DNA of 56,218 nucleotides, taken from NCBI GenBank assembly GCA_015295985.1, contig DVDX01000061.1, positions 1 to 56,218 of the forward strand, in the 5' to 3' direction. The stretch comes from Synechococcus sp. M44_DOE_062 (GTDB lineage Bacteria; Cyanobacteriota; Cyanobacteriia; Thermostichales; Thermostichaceae). The translations under genes and the position numbers were made by a program. This document shows, piece after piece, positions 43,135-52,020 of the stretch. How positions within the stretch are numbered: the first letter of the stretch is position 1; each line of letters opens with the position of its first letter. The notes beneath the pieces are model-generated. The model did not search any database, was not told where the DNA came from, and saw nothing but the letters and a program-made list of their open reading frames with translations.

Positions 43135-44136
43135 CTAAAACTGAGACAGAAAGCGCAGGTCGCTGGTGTAAAACAGGCGAATATCCTGAATGCCGTGGAG
43201 GAGCATGGCCATCCGCTCGATGCCGATCCCTGCCGCAAATCCGGTGTAGCGCTCCGGGTCATAGCCCACCGCTTGAAACACATTGGGATCCACCATGCCG
43301 CAGCCGAAGATTTCCAGCCACTTCGAGCCAAAGCGCACGTCCATCTCAGCAGAAGGCTCGGTGAAGGGAAAATAGCTGGGCCGAAAGCGGGTTTCTCGCT
43401 TGCCCAATAGGCGGGTGATGAACGTGTTGAGGGTGCCCTTCAGGTCGGAAAAGGTGAGGTTCTCGCCCACCGCTAATATTTCCATTTGGTGAAACACGGC
43501 AGAGTGGGTGGCATCGACGGTATCGCGGCGCATCACCCGACCGGCATGGACAATGCGCAGCGGCGGCTGGTGTTGCTCCATGTAGCGCACCTGCACCGAG
43601 GAGGTTTGGGTACGCATCAGGTAGCCATCGGCCAGGTAGAGGGTATCCTGCATGTCTCGCGCCGGATGGTCGGCAGGGGTGTTGAGGGCCTCAAAGTTGT
43701 AGTACTCCGTCTCGATCTCCGGCCCATGCACCACGGTGTAGCCCATGCCCACAAAGATATCGAGCATGCGGTCGATGGTGGCTTGCAGCGGATGGATCCG
43801 CCCCAAGGGGCGACGGGGCCCGGGCATGGTAACATCCAGACGCTCTGCTTCCAGGCGCGCCAGCAGTTGAGCTTCGCCAAGGGCCTGTTTGCGCTGCTCC
43901 AGGCTGGACTGGAGAGCCTCTTTAAAGGTATTGGCCAAAGCGCCAATGGCAGGCCGTTCTTCTGGAGGCAGCTTCCCCATTCCCCCCAAGATCTTGGAGA
44001 GCTTGCCCTTCTTGCCCAGGTAGTCGATGCGGATCTGTTCCAGAGCATCCAGATCAGCAGCGTGTTCCACTTGGGCGAGGGCCTCGCTTTGCAGGGTAAG
44101 AAGCTGTTGGCGAAGGGTGTCTTTTCCGTCTTGCAT
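43135..44136 (-). CDS. pheS: Phenylalanyl-tRNA synthetase alpha subunit
   Basis: 333-residue class II synthetase subunit that forms an alpha2-beta2 enzyme with PheT. It has an N-terminal coiled arm (about 1-90), then the catalytic core: motif 1 region [33 protein letters not shown] and motif 2 [19 protein letters not shown], the [12 protein letters not shown] segment, and motif 3 [17 protein letters not shown] 44136. pheT is not adjacent, as usual in cyanobacteria. Confidence 0.97.
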   Translation of the reverse strand: MQDGKDTLRQQLLTLQSEALAQVEHAADLDALEQIRIDYLGKKGKLSKILGGMGKLPPEERPAIGALANTFKEALQSSLEQRKQALGEAQLLARLEAERLDVTMPGPRRPLGRIHPLQATIDRMLDIFVGMGYTVVHGPEIETEYYNFEALNTPADHPARDMQDTLYLADGYLMRTQTSSVQVRYMEQHQPPLRIVHAGRVMRRDTVDATHSAVFHQMEILAVGENLTFSDLKGTLNTFITRLLGKRETRFRPSYFPFTEPSAEMDVRFGSKWLEIFGCGMVDPNVFQAVGYDPERYTGFAAGIGIERMAMLLHGIQDIRLFYTSDLRFLSQF

Positions 44137-44265
44137 GGGGCCAATTCCAAGGGCAAAAGGGATCCCTGGGGGTTGTAAGGAGTCCCTACAAAAGTATCAC
44201 AGGAGGAAGCCCGGTCGCGCCTTTGCACTGGATGGGGTTGGCCAGCAGCAGGGAGAATTTGGGGG

Positions 44266-47200
44266 CTAGCTCTGAGGTGCCGAATCTGGCAACAGACACC
44301 CCAAAGCATCACACCCTGCCGGCCCCTCTGCTGTCAGGGTTAGGTTGCGGTCGTAGCGGGCCAGGGCTGCAAAGAAGTTGTCTGTCCGCCGTCTCTTCTT
44401 GACCTCGGCCACTAGCCGCTCGTAGGTGGGCTTGTCAATTTTCTCAAAGGGCAGACGGGGGAAGGGCGCATCGAAGCGGGCCAGCAGCGCTGCGCTGATG
44501 TATCCCTCGTCATCACGGATGGCTTCGTAAATGCGGGATCCCAGGGCTTCCACCTCGTCTTCCCTTAGCTCAATGGTGGCGGAGGTGTTGTGGGTGGTGT
44601 AGTACTTCTGAACCTGCATATAAAAGTCAAACTGGGCCAGGGCCGAGAATTGCTCGATCTCGATCTGGTCGGCACCGGGCAGGTTGGCCCACTCTACTTC
44701 CACAGGCAGTTCCACCAGCCATTCGGTACAGCGGGGATCAAAGGGGTCGTTGAGCAAGTTCCCGTTTTCATCTTTGTCCGCTTGGGCAGGCACCACCGAG
44801 TAGCCGTAGTCCAGGCAGGCCAGCGCCACCGGGTCATTTTTGGCAAAGGTAATGCGGCGGATATAGCGTTGGGCCTTGGGCGGGTGCCAACCGGGAGAGG
44901 CGTTGGTGAGCAGAGACTTGGTGCCGGCGGGCTGAACTGTGGTGCAGCGGTTGGGGCGACGCAGGCTGTGGCGGTCGCAGTAGTCCCACACCACGCGGTG
45001 GACAATCTCCTTCCAGCGGCTGAGGTATTCCCGCTCCTGCTGCTTGAATTCCTTCCCAATGGGTGTATCCGGTCTCCCTTCCTGCCACCAGCGCAGCCAC
45101 TCTACCCCAAAGGCTTTGACGCAGAAATCGAACAGCCCTGTGAACGAGACGCCGACGATGGGATCCCATTCTCGCGAACGCTGAAAGCGAGGTTCCACAA
45201 AGCGGTGGTGAAGCAGAGCTGCCACCGTGAGGGCTCCCGCCGTAAAGGCATCTTCCTGCTCCTGCCGGTTGTGGGGATCCAAACGGTTGAGGTGGATCTC
45301 GGCCAAGTTGCATTGCCCGGTCAGTGTGCCGCCGAAGACGCCCTTGTGGAACTCCGGCTCATTGAAGCAGAAGCTGTCGTGCAGATCTGGGAGCGGCTCC
45401 ACAGAACGAATTACCTGCCACTTTGCCTTGGCTTGGGGTACATGGCCTCTGGATGTGTCCACTCGCTGACAGGGAATGGCGGCACAGTCTGTAACTTGCA
45501 GATACCACAGATCCTTTCGTCGCCTGCCCAGGTTGGTCTCGCTCCCGGCCTTGGCCGCTAGGTTAATGGAGGAGCGAATGCCGCACTTCAGCAGCAGCAG
45601 GTACAGGCGATAGGCCCGATCATAGCCAGAGACATAGAGCCGCACTCCACCAGAGGAAGTTGCCGAACCGTCCGCATCAATCAGCCCGGCAATGAAGTGC
45701 AGGATGCCCTCACGGTTCCACGCTGCCAGTTTTTCCAGGGCTTGGGCTTCTGTCTTAAGGGCCCGTACCTGTTCGGGATCAAATTCGTGAAAGCCCGTAT
45801 AGAGCAAGCAGGGGATTGAGGACTCTGTCCCTGTAGCATAGTACCGGAGTTGACCGGAAGTCCGACCGGCCAAAGTCAGATTGCGGTAGCTCTTGGCTCC
45901 GTAAAGACGTAGCTGTAGCTGCGGCCTACCGTTGGACTTGCACAGGGATCCATCTCCCACCAGTTGACCCAGAGTGTAGGCCCAGATGGGATCGACTAGC
46001 TCGCCGTCGCGGTAGTCAATTTGGAACGGCTCGGTGTGCAGGGCGTAAGGATGCCTGGCAAGGTGCTCTCTCAGTTCCTCCGTGGTGAGTTCGATATAGG
46101 TACTGCTGAACCGATCGCTCACGAAGAAGCGGTGCTGTCCCGTCACGTCCAGCCAGGTGCCATCGGCAAAGATCACGCGATACATCTGACGGTTGCGCCC
46201 CGTACATACAGGCACCACCCAACTCCAGCGGCGACCGTTCCAAATTTCCACCGGCTTCCCTACAAGGGACTGAATCGGGTGCAAACCATCACGGGTGATC
46301 AGCAGGGTGGAGCCAGCTACACAGTGGAAGTTGTGGCCGACGACTTCACCGCAGGGGTTCAGACCATAGCGCCACAGGCGATCCTGCAGTTCCTCTTCCC
46401 CTAGGGAGGGATCCCGTCCCTTCAGCCATTCTCGGGCTGTTCCTGCCTCATAAGCTTTGAGAAAGTCGGGTTTTAGGTCGGGTGGAATGAGGTCGCAATT
46501 GGCCCGCGCTACGGCTTCCCCGGCCCACTGGATGGCCCCCTCGCCTGAGTAAAACTGCTTCCGCACGGCCTCAACACATTCTTCCCGGGTCGGCTTGCGG
46601 TGAAACACCCGTGTGTGGTTGGCCATGCGCAGGGCATCTCGCTCGGGGTCAATTCTCCAGTTGCCGTTTTCGTCCTGCTGCCACAAATTGTCTTTGGCGG
46701 TGGATCCTAGCTTGTCGTCGGCAGCAAATTGGCGCATGCCTGCGCTGCGACGAATGTTCCCCGCCACAACCGTCACCGCTGCCTCGTCAATGAGCAGGCA
46801 GCATTCCACGGAGTTCAACTGCCGCCCTACTGCCCTGTTGAGAATGGCGGCACAGCGCTCGTACAAGCCGGGCAGCTTAATGGGGTTGGCCACGCCCCCA
46901 AATCCCTTCAGCCTCTCGCCGGCAGGGCGGATATCGCTCAGATCCACCGTCACGTCCACCTGACCGCCAAAGCTGGGATCCGCGGCCAGCTCCAGCAGCG
47001 CTTGGTACGAATCCACCCAGCCGCGGCGACTGTCTCCCACCTGGATGTGCACCTGGGATCCCTGCCGGTGGATGCGGGTGTGTTCCTGCCGCTCTTGGGG
47101 AGGGGTGGCGCCGATGGATCCCTTGATGTGAACCTGGAGGCGGTTGAGGATGGGAGGCAAGCGGTTGATGAATTGGGGTTCCAGCACCGCCCCTGTGCCG

Positions 47201-47625
47201 CAGCCCATCATGGCCAGATCCATCATCAGGCCAAACGCATGCCAGTCCACCACAGTGGTGCTGGTGCAGTTGTAGGCACCGGAGAAGTTTTCCGGCTTCT
47301 GGATCCAATCGGTGCCCATCACCCACAAGGCTCGACCGGAGATCAACGCCTTCAACTGCCGCTGCAGACGTTCTACCAACTGCCGCTCCTGAGGGGTGAA
47401 GCGCCCCAACCGGGCAATATCGGCCAAGGTGCGATCGCAAACCTCGCTCCAAGTCTCGCGGCTGCCATCTGGGCGGCGACGGCTGTAGGTGCGGTAGAAC
47501 ACCGGGCTGGCCGCCGGGGCTGTGGCCGGAAACTCGCCTGGAGGCGCGGATCCCGTCGTCTGGGCGGGATCAAGTCCCTGCACTTCTTTGCTCTGTTCGC
47601 CTGAGTGGGACGAAGTCCACACCAT
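44266..47625 (-). CDS. nrdJ: Adenosylcobalamin-dependent ribonucleoside-triphosphate reductase with intein
   Basis: 1119 residues before splicing and about 782 after. Class II (vitamin B12) enzyme that makes deoxynucleotides without oxygen. Conserved pieces: NCTSTTVVDWHAF (first redox Cys), GCGTGAVLEPQF, NPCGE (thiyl-radical Cys) near 425, then after the intein CNLAEIHLN with the second redox Cys; PAGTKSLLTNASPGWHPP near 910 is the phosphate-binding loop. ATG 47625 with AGGAGG upstream is chosen over the far start at 47766, whose extra 47 residues are unlike the family. No cobalamin riboswitch recognised upstream. Neighbour of pheS, with no obvious shared role. Confidence 0.95.
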   Translation of the reverse strand: MVWTSSHSGEQSKEVQGLDPAQTTGSAPPGEFPATAPAASPVFYRTYSRRRPDGSRETWSEVCDRTLADIARLGRFTPQERQLVERLQRQLKALISGRALWVMGTDWIQKPENFSGAYNCTSTTVVDWHAFGLMMDLAMMGCGTGAVLEPQFINRLPPILNRLQVHIKGSIGATPPQERQEHTRIHRQGSQVHIQVGDSRRGWVDSYQALLELAADPSFGGQVDVTVDLSDIRPAGERLKGFGGVANPIKLPGLYERCAAILNRAVGRQLNSVECCLLIDEAAVTVVAGNIRRSAGMRQFAADDKLGSTAKDNLWQQDENGNWRIDPERDALRMANHTRVFHRKPTREECVEAVRKQFYSGEGAIQWAGEAVARANCDLIPPDLKPDFLKAYEAGTAREWLKGRDPSLGEEELQDRLWRYGLNPCGEVVGHNFHCVAGSTLLITRDGLHPIQSLVGKPVEIWNGRRWSWVVPVCTGRNRQMYRVIFADGTWLDVTGQHRFFVSDRFSSTYIELTTEELREHLARHPYALHTEPFQIDYRDGELVDPIWAYTLGQLVGDGSLCKSNGRPQLQLRLYGAKSYRNLTLAGRTSGQLRYYATGTESSIPCLLYTGFHEFDPEQVRALKTEAQALEKLAAWNREGILHFIAGLIDADGSATSSGGVRLYVSGYDRAYRLYLLLLKCGIRSSINLAAKAGSETNLGRRRKDLWYLQVTDCAAIPCQRVDTSRGHVPQAKAKWQVIRSVEPLPDLHDSFCFNEPEFHKGVFGGTLTGQCNLAEIHLNRLDPHNRQEQEDAFTAGALTVAALLHHRFVEPRFQRSREWDPIVGVSFTGLFDFCVKAFGVEWLRWWQEGRPDTPIGKEFKQQEREYLSRWKEIVHRVVWDYCDRHSLRRPNRCTTVQPAGTKSLLTNASPGWHPPKAQRYIRRITFAKNDPVALACLDYGYSVVPAQADKDENGNLLNDPFDPRCTEWLVELPVEVEWANLPGADQIEIEQFSALAQFDFYMQVQKYYTTHNTSATIELREDEVEALGSRIYEAIRDDEGYISAALLARFDAPFPRLPFEKIDKPTYERLVAEVKKRRRTDNFFAALARYDRNLTLTAEGPAGCDALGCLLPDSAPQS
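45313..46323 (-). mobile_element. Intein with LAGLIDADG homing-endonuclease domain in the RTP reductase
   Basis: 337 residues, in frame. Starts at Cys1 (CVAGSTLLIT, block A), with block B V-T-G-Q-H (TxxH), endonuclease motifs LGQLVGDGSL and FIAGLIDADGSA, block F DSFCFNEPEFHKGVFGG, and ends TLTGQ before the +1 Cys of CNLAEIHLN. It sits 10 residues after the radical-site Cys of NPCGE; joining NFH to CNLAE restores the normal reductase sequence. The last two residues are Gly-Gln instead of the usual His-Asn. GGATCC occurs only once in its 1 kb that I noticed, below the local density, which fits later acquisition. Confidence 0.93.
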
Positions 47626-47945
47626 AGCCACACCCCTCCTGCTAAAGCTCGGTCGTTCCAACTTTTGAGTGCTGGTTGGCCCCGCCGACCCAATGCCCAA
47701 CCACGTTATCACAATCTTCGGGGGTCTGGTGTTGTAGGTAGTGTTGTGCTCCGAGGAGATCCTCAAGATCCTCTAGGGATAGGGCAGGCTCGCCGTCTGC
47801 CGGGGGAAGCCTCAAGGAAACGGAAGGCCCGGCAGGGGGGCTACACTGGAGGAGAGGAATCCCAAGTCGAGGGGCTGCTTGCCGTCTTTCATGGAACCTT
47901 CCTGGGCCTTCTTCCCAGTGAAGTCGTGTAAGGAGTTGTATTGTC
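47626..47945. other. 320-bp divergent gap between the reductase and the S2P-type protease
   Basis: No gene recognised. It contains the Shine-Dalgarno of the reductase at its left end. I looked for a cobalamin riboswitch because of the B12-dependent enzyme, but found no convincing B12-box or multi-stem layout. Right end: AAGGAG 12-17 bp before the protease ATG. Confidence 0.4.
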
Positions 47946-49160
47946 ATGACCAGTCGCCTGCGCATCGGTAGCTTGTGGGGGATCCCCTTTTTCGTCGACT
48001 ACACCTGGTTCCCAGCGGCCCTCTTGCTGGTGCTCTCCTACGGGGTGTTGACGGCGGTGGGGTTGTTTCTTTCTCTGCTGGCCCATGAGTTGGCCCACAG
48101 CTTGGTGGCCCGCGCCTATGGGGTACGGGTTAGCTCCATTACCCTGTTTATTTTTGGGGGTATGGCGGCGATTGAGCGGGAAGTTCCCCGCCCCCTTGGC
48201 GCTTTTTGCGTGGCGGTGGCAGGCCCTCTCCTCAGCTTGGGTCTGTTTGTCCTCTTCAGCCTGGCCCGGGCTTGGGCTGTGCCGGAGTCGATGCTGGCCT
48301 CAACCCTCGCTAGCTTGGCTGCCATCAACCTGACAATTGCCCTGTTTAACCTGCTGCCGGGACTGCCTCTGGATGGGGGACAAATGCTCAAGGCGGCCAT
48401 CTGGGGTTGGACGGGGGATCGGCAACAGGGCATGATTTGGGCAGCTCGAGCTGGGCAATTTGTCGGCTTTGGCCTGCTGGGGCTGGGGTTGTTGGTGGTG
48501 TTTGTCGGCAGCCTGAATGGCCTGTGGCTGGGGTTAATCGGGCTGTTTATCTTGAACACCGCCCGCCGCTACAGCCAGTACGCGCAACTGCAGCAGGTGC
48601 TGGCCCGCCTGAAAGCTGCCGATGTGATGACCCGCCAGTTTCGGGTTTTGGATGCAAACATGAGCCTGCGGGAGTTTGTGGATCGCTATCTGGTGCCTTC
48701 TTCTCTCAGGCCGGAAGCTCCAACTCAGCCGGCGGACGTTTATTTTGCCGAGGAGGATGGCCGCTACCGCGGGTTGGTTAGGCCAGAACTGCTTAACGAT
48801 ATTGAGCGCAGCCAGTGGGATCGCCTCACCCTGAAAGCCATTCTTAAGCCGATGGAGCAACTGCAAGGGGTACGAGAAGAGACCCCCATTCCCCAGGTGA
48901 TTCAGATGATGCGCCAGGCGGAACCGCGCCGCATTTTGGTTTTCACGCCCGCCGGTGCCATTGCCGGCTTAATTGACCGGGGGGATGTGGTGGCCATGGC
49001 TGCCCGGCAGTTGGGGGTGACGCTGCCCCAGGAGGTGGTGCAACGGGTTCGAGACAGCCAAGAGTGGCCCCCTGGATTTCAGGTGGAGGACAATCTGGCA
49101 AGCGAGGGATCCCCCAGTCTGTCTTGGCCGGGATCCCCAGATCTGCGCAATGAGCCTTAG
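47946..49160 (+). CDS. Site-2-protease family intramembrane metalloprotease with CBS region
   Basis: 404 residues. The membrane core has the zinc motif LLAHELAHSLVARAYG near residue 48 and the second site LLPGLPLDGGQMLKA near 140, with about six membrane segments up to 215. The C-terminal third (about 225-370) contains two CBS-like units (ADVMTRQFRVLDANMSLREF and a second near PIPQVIQMMRQAEPRRILVF). This is the S2P group III (SpoIVFB-like) architecture with cytosolic CBS domains that may sense nucleotides. The substrate, probably a membrane-bound regulator such as an anti-sigma factor, is unknown. ATG 47946. Confidence 0.92.
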   Translation: MTSRLRIGSLWGIPFFVDYTWFPAALLLVLSYGVLTAVGLFLSLLAHELAHSLVARAYGVRVSSITLFIFGGMAAIEREVPRPLGAFCVAVAGPLLSLGLFVLFSLARAWAVPESMLASTLASLAAINLTIALFNLLPGLPLDGGQMLKAAIWGWTGDRQQGMIWAARAGQFVGFGLLGLGLLVVFVGSLNGLWLGLIGLFILNTARRYSQYAQLQQVLARLKAADVMTRQFRVLDANMSLREFVDRYLVPSSLRPEAPTQPADVYFAEEDGRYRGLVRPELLNDIERSQWDRLTLKAILKPMEQLQGVREETPIPQVIQMMRQAEPRRILVFTPAGAIAGLIDRGDVVAMAARQLGVTLPQEVVQRVRDSQEWPPGFQVEDNLASEGSPSLSWPGSPDLRNEP

Positions 49161-49198
49161 GGGGATGGGTGGACAGGGAGCAGCCCAAGGTGTACCTG

Positions 49199-49232
49199 AG
49201 TTCTCCCTCTCCCACAAAAGGGGTTGGGATCT
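49199..49232. repeat. Degenerate intergenic repeat (copy 3)
   Basis: GAGTTCTCCCTCTCCCAC arm followed by AAAAGGGGTTGGGATC, as at 33789 and 36164. Located 39 bp after the protease stop. Confidence 0.45.
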
Positions 49233-49335
49233 GCAAGGTGGGGAGAGAAGGTCAAGAAAAGTAGTCTAAGATACTATTTCCCAGAGCCCCTCTCCATCTA
49301 CAATAATTAAGGCTGTTCTCCATCAGTTAAGAATT

Positions 49336-50640
49336 TTGAACCGCTCTCCTCGTCTTTTGCCCGCCTACACCCACCGACTGAGCAACGGGTTAGGCGTTAT
49401 CCTTCATCCCATCCCTATTGCCGATTCTGTAACTGTTGATGTCTGGGTACGGACAGGCGGACGCCATGAGCCGCCGGAGTGGCTGGGCCTATCCCATTTT
49501 TTGGAACACATGGTGTTCAAGGGCAGCGAGCGGCTGGCTCCTGGTGAGCTGGATCGGGCCGTCGAAGGACGGGGAGGAGTTACCAACGCTGCCACCGGCC
49601 AAGACTACACCCATTACTACATTACAGTGGCTGCTGCTGACCTAGCGGATACCCTACCCTACCTGGCAGAGGTGGTTTTGCGGGCCGGGATCCCGGATTC
49701 AGAGTTTGAGCGGGAGCGGCAGGTGGTTCTGGAGGAAATTCGCCGCGCTGCCGACAACCCTGACTACACGGTCTATCAGCTCTTGATGCAGACAGCCTAT
49801 GGGGAGCATCCCTATGGACGACCGGTGTTGGGTACACCGGAGAGCCTGATGCAACTGACCCCTGAGCTGATGCGCGCTTACCACCGCGCTTGGTATCGGC
49901 CTGAATTTATGACGGTGGTGGTGACGGGTGGCATCGATCCTGAGCAGGCGTTGGCTTTGGTGGAGGAGCAGTTTGGCGGCCCTGCCCTTGGGCCAGCACC
50001 GGTCATCCTCCCCATTCCGCCCCAGCCTCGTCCCCGAGGGATCCTGCGCCGGGAGAGCGACCATGACCGCTTGGAACAAGCCCGTCTGAAGTTGGCCTGG
50101 CCTACTGTTGGCATGGATGATTGGCAACAAGCCTGTGGCCTGGAGATGTTGGCTTCTGTGCTGGGAGATGGCCGTACTTCACGGCTGGTGCATCTGCTGC
50201 GGGAACAGCGGGGCTGGGTGAGGGCCATTGGCTGTTCTTCGCTGGTGCTGAAGGAGGGGGGACTGTTTTGTATTGGGGCTCAACTGGAGCCGGAGGATGT
50301 GGCGCGGGTGGAGGCGACGATTCTGCACGAGATTGAAAAGCTGCAGCAGGATGGCATTGGCCAAGCAGAGTTGGATCGCACCCGGCGTATGCTCATCCAT
50401 GAGTTTCTGTTCTCCGCTGAGTCCCCCAGCCAATTGGCGGGCATCTATGGCTACTACGAGACGCTGGGCGGGGTGCAACGCATTCAAGAGTACCTGGAGC
50501 TGCTGCAATCCTTTACTCCGGCTCAGATCCGAGAATTGGCCCAGCAGTACTTGTCTCCGGAGGCTTATGTGGTCACCGTTCTCAAGCCAACTGCTCTGGA
50601 TACAGCGGTGGCCTCGGAGCTGCAACTGGCTTGTCGGTGA
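49336..50640 (+). CDS. M16 zinc peptidase, catalytic subunit
   Basis: 434 residues of the pitrilysin / processing-peptidase family. The inverted zinc motif H-x-x-E-H is HFLEH at 54-58, with the distal Glu in VVLEEIRRAADNPDY near 130. Two M16 halves follow in the usual way (PYGRPVLGTPESL at about 160; late FLFSAESPSQLAGIYGYYET). No signal peptide. The start is TTG 49336, because the family start (YTHRLSNGLGVIL) is close behind and no ATG is nearby. Its stop is 60 bp before the partner subunit's ATG at 50701, in one operon. Confidence 0.9.
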   Translation: MNRSPRLLPAYTHRLSNGLGVILHPIPIADSVTVDVWVRTGGRHEPPEWLGLSHFLEHMVFKGSERLAPGELDRAVEGRGGVTNAATGQDYTHYYITVAAADLADTLPYLAEVVLRAGIPDSEFERERQVVLEEIRRAADNPDYTVYQLLMQTAYGEHPYGRPVLGTPESLMQLTPELMRAYHRAWYRPEFMTVVVTGGIDPEQALALVEEQFGGPALGPAPVILPIPPQPRPRGILRRESDHDRLEQARLKLAWPTVGMDDWQQACGLEMLASVLGDGRTSRLVHLLREQRGWVRAIGCSSLVLKEGGLFCIGAQLEPEDVARVEATILHEIEKLQQDGIGQAELDRTRRMLIHEFLFSAESPSQLAGIYGYYETLGGVQRIQEYLELLQSFTPAQIRELAQQYLSPEAYVVTVLKPTALDTAVASELQLACR

Positions 50641-50700
50641 GTGGTGCCTCGACGCTCTGGACTCTTGATTTGCGGATTTTGGACGGGATCCCTTGCCTGC

Positions 50701-51990
50701 ATGAACTCTGCTCTGCTTGCCACCCAACGTGGCCGTTTACGGCGCGTCCTTTTGGCCAATGGCATCACGCTGTTGCTGGGCCAGAACCCAACGGTGGAGA
50801 TCTTGGCTGCCCACTGTTTTTTCCGCGGTGGCAGCCGGGCAGAGCGACCGCAACAGGCGGGGGTAAGCCACTTGATGGCGGCTGTCCTTACCAAAGGTAC
50901 GCATCGGCGCAATTCCCAGGCCATTGCCGCTGGGGTGGAATCACTGGGGGCTGCGCTATCGGTGGACAGTTCTGCCGACTCTTTCGAGGTGAGCCTGCGC
51001 TGTGTGTCTGCCGATTTCCCGGAGTTGCTGGATTTGCTGGCGGAGATATTACGGGATCCCAGTTTTCCTGAAGAGGAGGTGGCGCGAGAGCAGGCGCTGA
51101 TGCTGCAAGCCATTCGCACCCAGCAGGAACGGCCCTTCAGCCTGGCTTTCAACCAGGTGCAACAAGCCCTCTATGGGGATCATCCCTATGCCCTGCCGGG
51201 GCTGGGACGGCTGGAGACAGTGGGATCCCTGACCCGCGAGGATTTGGTGGCCTATCACGCGGCCTACTGTCGTCCGAATGGGATGGTGATGGTGGTGATC
51301 GGCCCGGAGCCGCCGGAGCAGATGGCTGCCCAAGTGGAAGCGGCTTTGGGAGACTGGGATGTTCCCGGCCCCTCTCCAGAGGATCGGGATGTTCCCCTGC
51401 CCCCTCTGAGGGATCCCCAACTGCTGAGGTTGCCCCAGCCCACTCAGCAGACAACCATCTTGATCGGGTTTCGCGGATCCCCTGCTGCTTCTGGGGATTA
51501 TCCGGCCCTGAAACTGCTGGCCACCTACTTGGGCAGCGGTCTGTCCAGCCGTCTGTTTGTGGAACTGCGGGAGCGCTGTGGCCTGGCCTATGAGGTTTCG
51601 GCTTTTTTTGCCACTCGCCGGGATCCCGCTCCTTTTGGGGTTTACATGGGCACTGCGGCAGAGAACACCCAGGTGGCCCTGGAGCGCCTACAGGCAGAAA
51701 TCCACCGTCTGCAGGCCAATCCGCTCGACGCGGCGGAGGTGGAAATGGCGCAGCGCAAACTTCTGGGCCAGTACGCCCTCAGCAAACAAACCAATGCCCA
51801 GGTGGCTCAATTGGCGGGCTGGTACGAGATTTTGGGCTTGGGCATGGAGTTTGACCAGCAGTACTTGCAAGGGGTCAGGCAGCTCACCCCGGAGCAGCTC
51901 CATCAAGCCGCAAAAACCTACTTGGCCCACCCGGCTATTGCTCTGGTAGGGCCGGAAGCTGCCTTGGCGGAAGTTAAGCCAATGTTTTAA
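50701..51990 (+). CDS. M16 peptidase-like subunit without the zinc motif
   Basis: About 429 residues from ATG 50701; GTG 50641 would extend it to the upstream stop. Same fold as the preceding gene, but the place of H-x-x-E-H reads SHLMAA, so no zinc site. The Arg...Tyr pair that contacts substrate is present in ELRERCGLAYEVSAFF near 305. In bacterial M16B enzymes one subunit carries the metal site and the other the R/Y pair, and the two form a closed dimer; this adjacent pair fits that scheme. Confidence 0.9.
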   Translation: MNSALLATQRGRLRRVLLANGITLLLGQNPTVEILAAHCFFRGGSRAERPQQAGVSHLMAAVLTKGTHRRNSQAIAAGVESLGAALSVDSSADSFEVSLRCVSADFPELLDLLAEILRDPSFPEEEVAREQALMLQAIRTQQERPFSLAFNQVQQALYGDHPYALPGLGRLETVGSLTREDLVAYHAAYCRPNGMVMVVIGPEPPEQMAAQVEAALGDWDVPGPSPEDRDVPLPPLRDPQLLRLPQPTQQTTILIGFRGSPAASGDYPALKLLATYLGSGLSSRLFVELRERCGLAYEVSAFFATRRDPAPFGVYMGTAAENTQVALERLQAEIHRLQANPLDAAEVEMAQRKLLGQYALSKQTNAQVAQLAGWYEILGLGMEFDQQYLQGVRQLTPEQLHQAAKTYLAHPAIALVGPEAALAEVKPMF

Positions 51991-52020
51991 AGAAAACGAT
52001 AGGGGTCATTTTTGATTTGA

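Noticed and set aside
44590-45561. 323-codon + strand frame opposite the reductase
   Set aside because: Shadow of the reductase and intein; crosses the intein boundary, which a real gene would not be expected to do.
47626-47945. Possible cobalamin riboswitch before the B12-dependent reductase
   Set aside because: No convincing B12-box or multi-stem core could be drawn.
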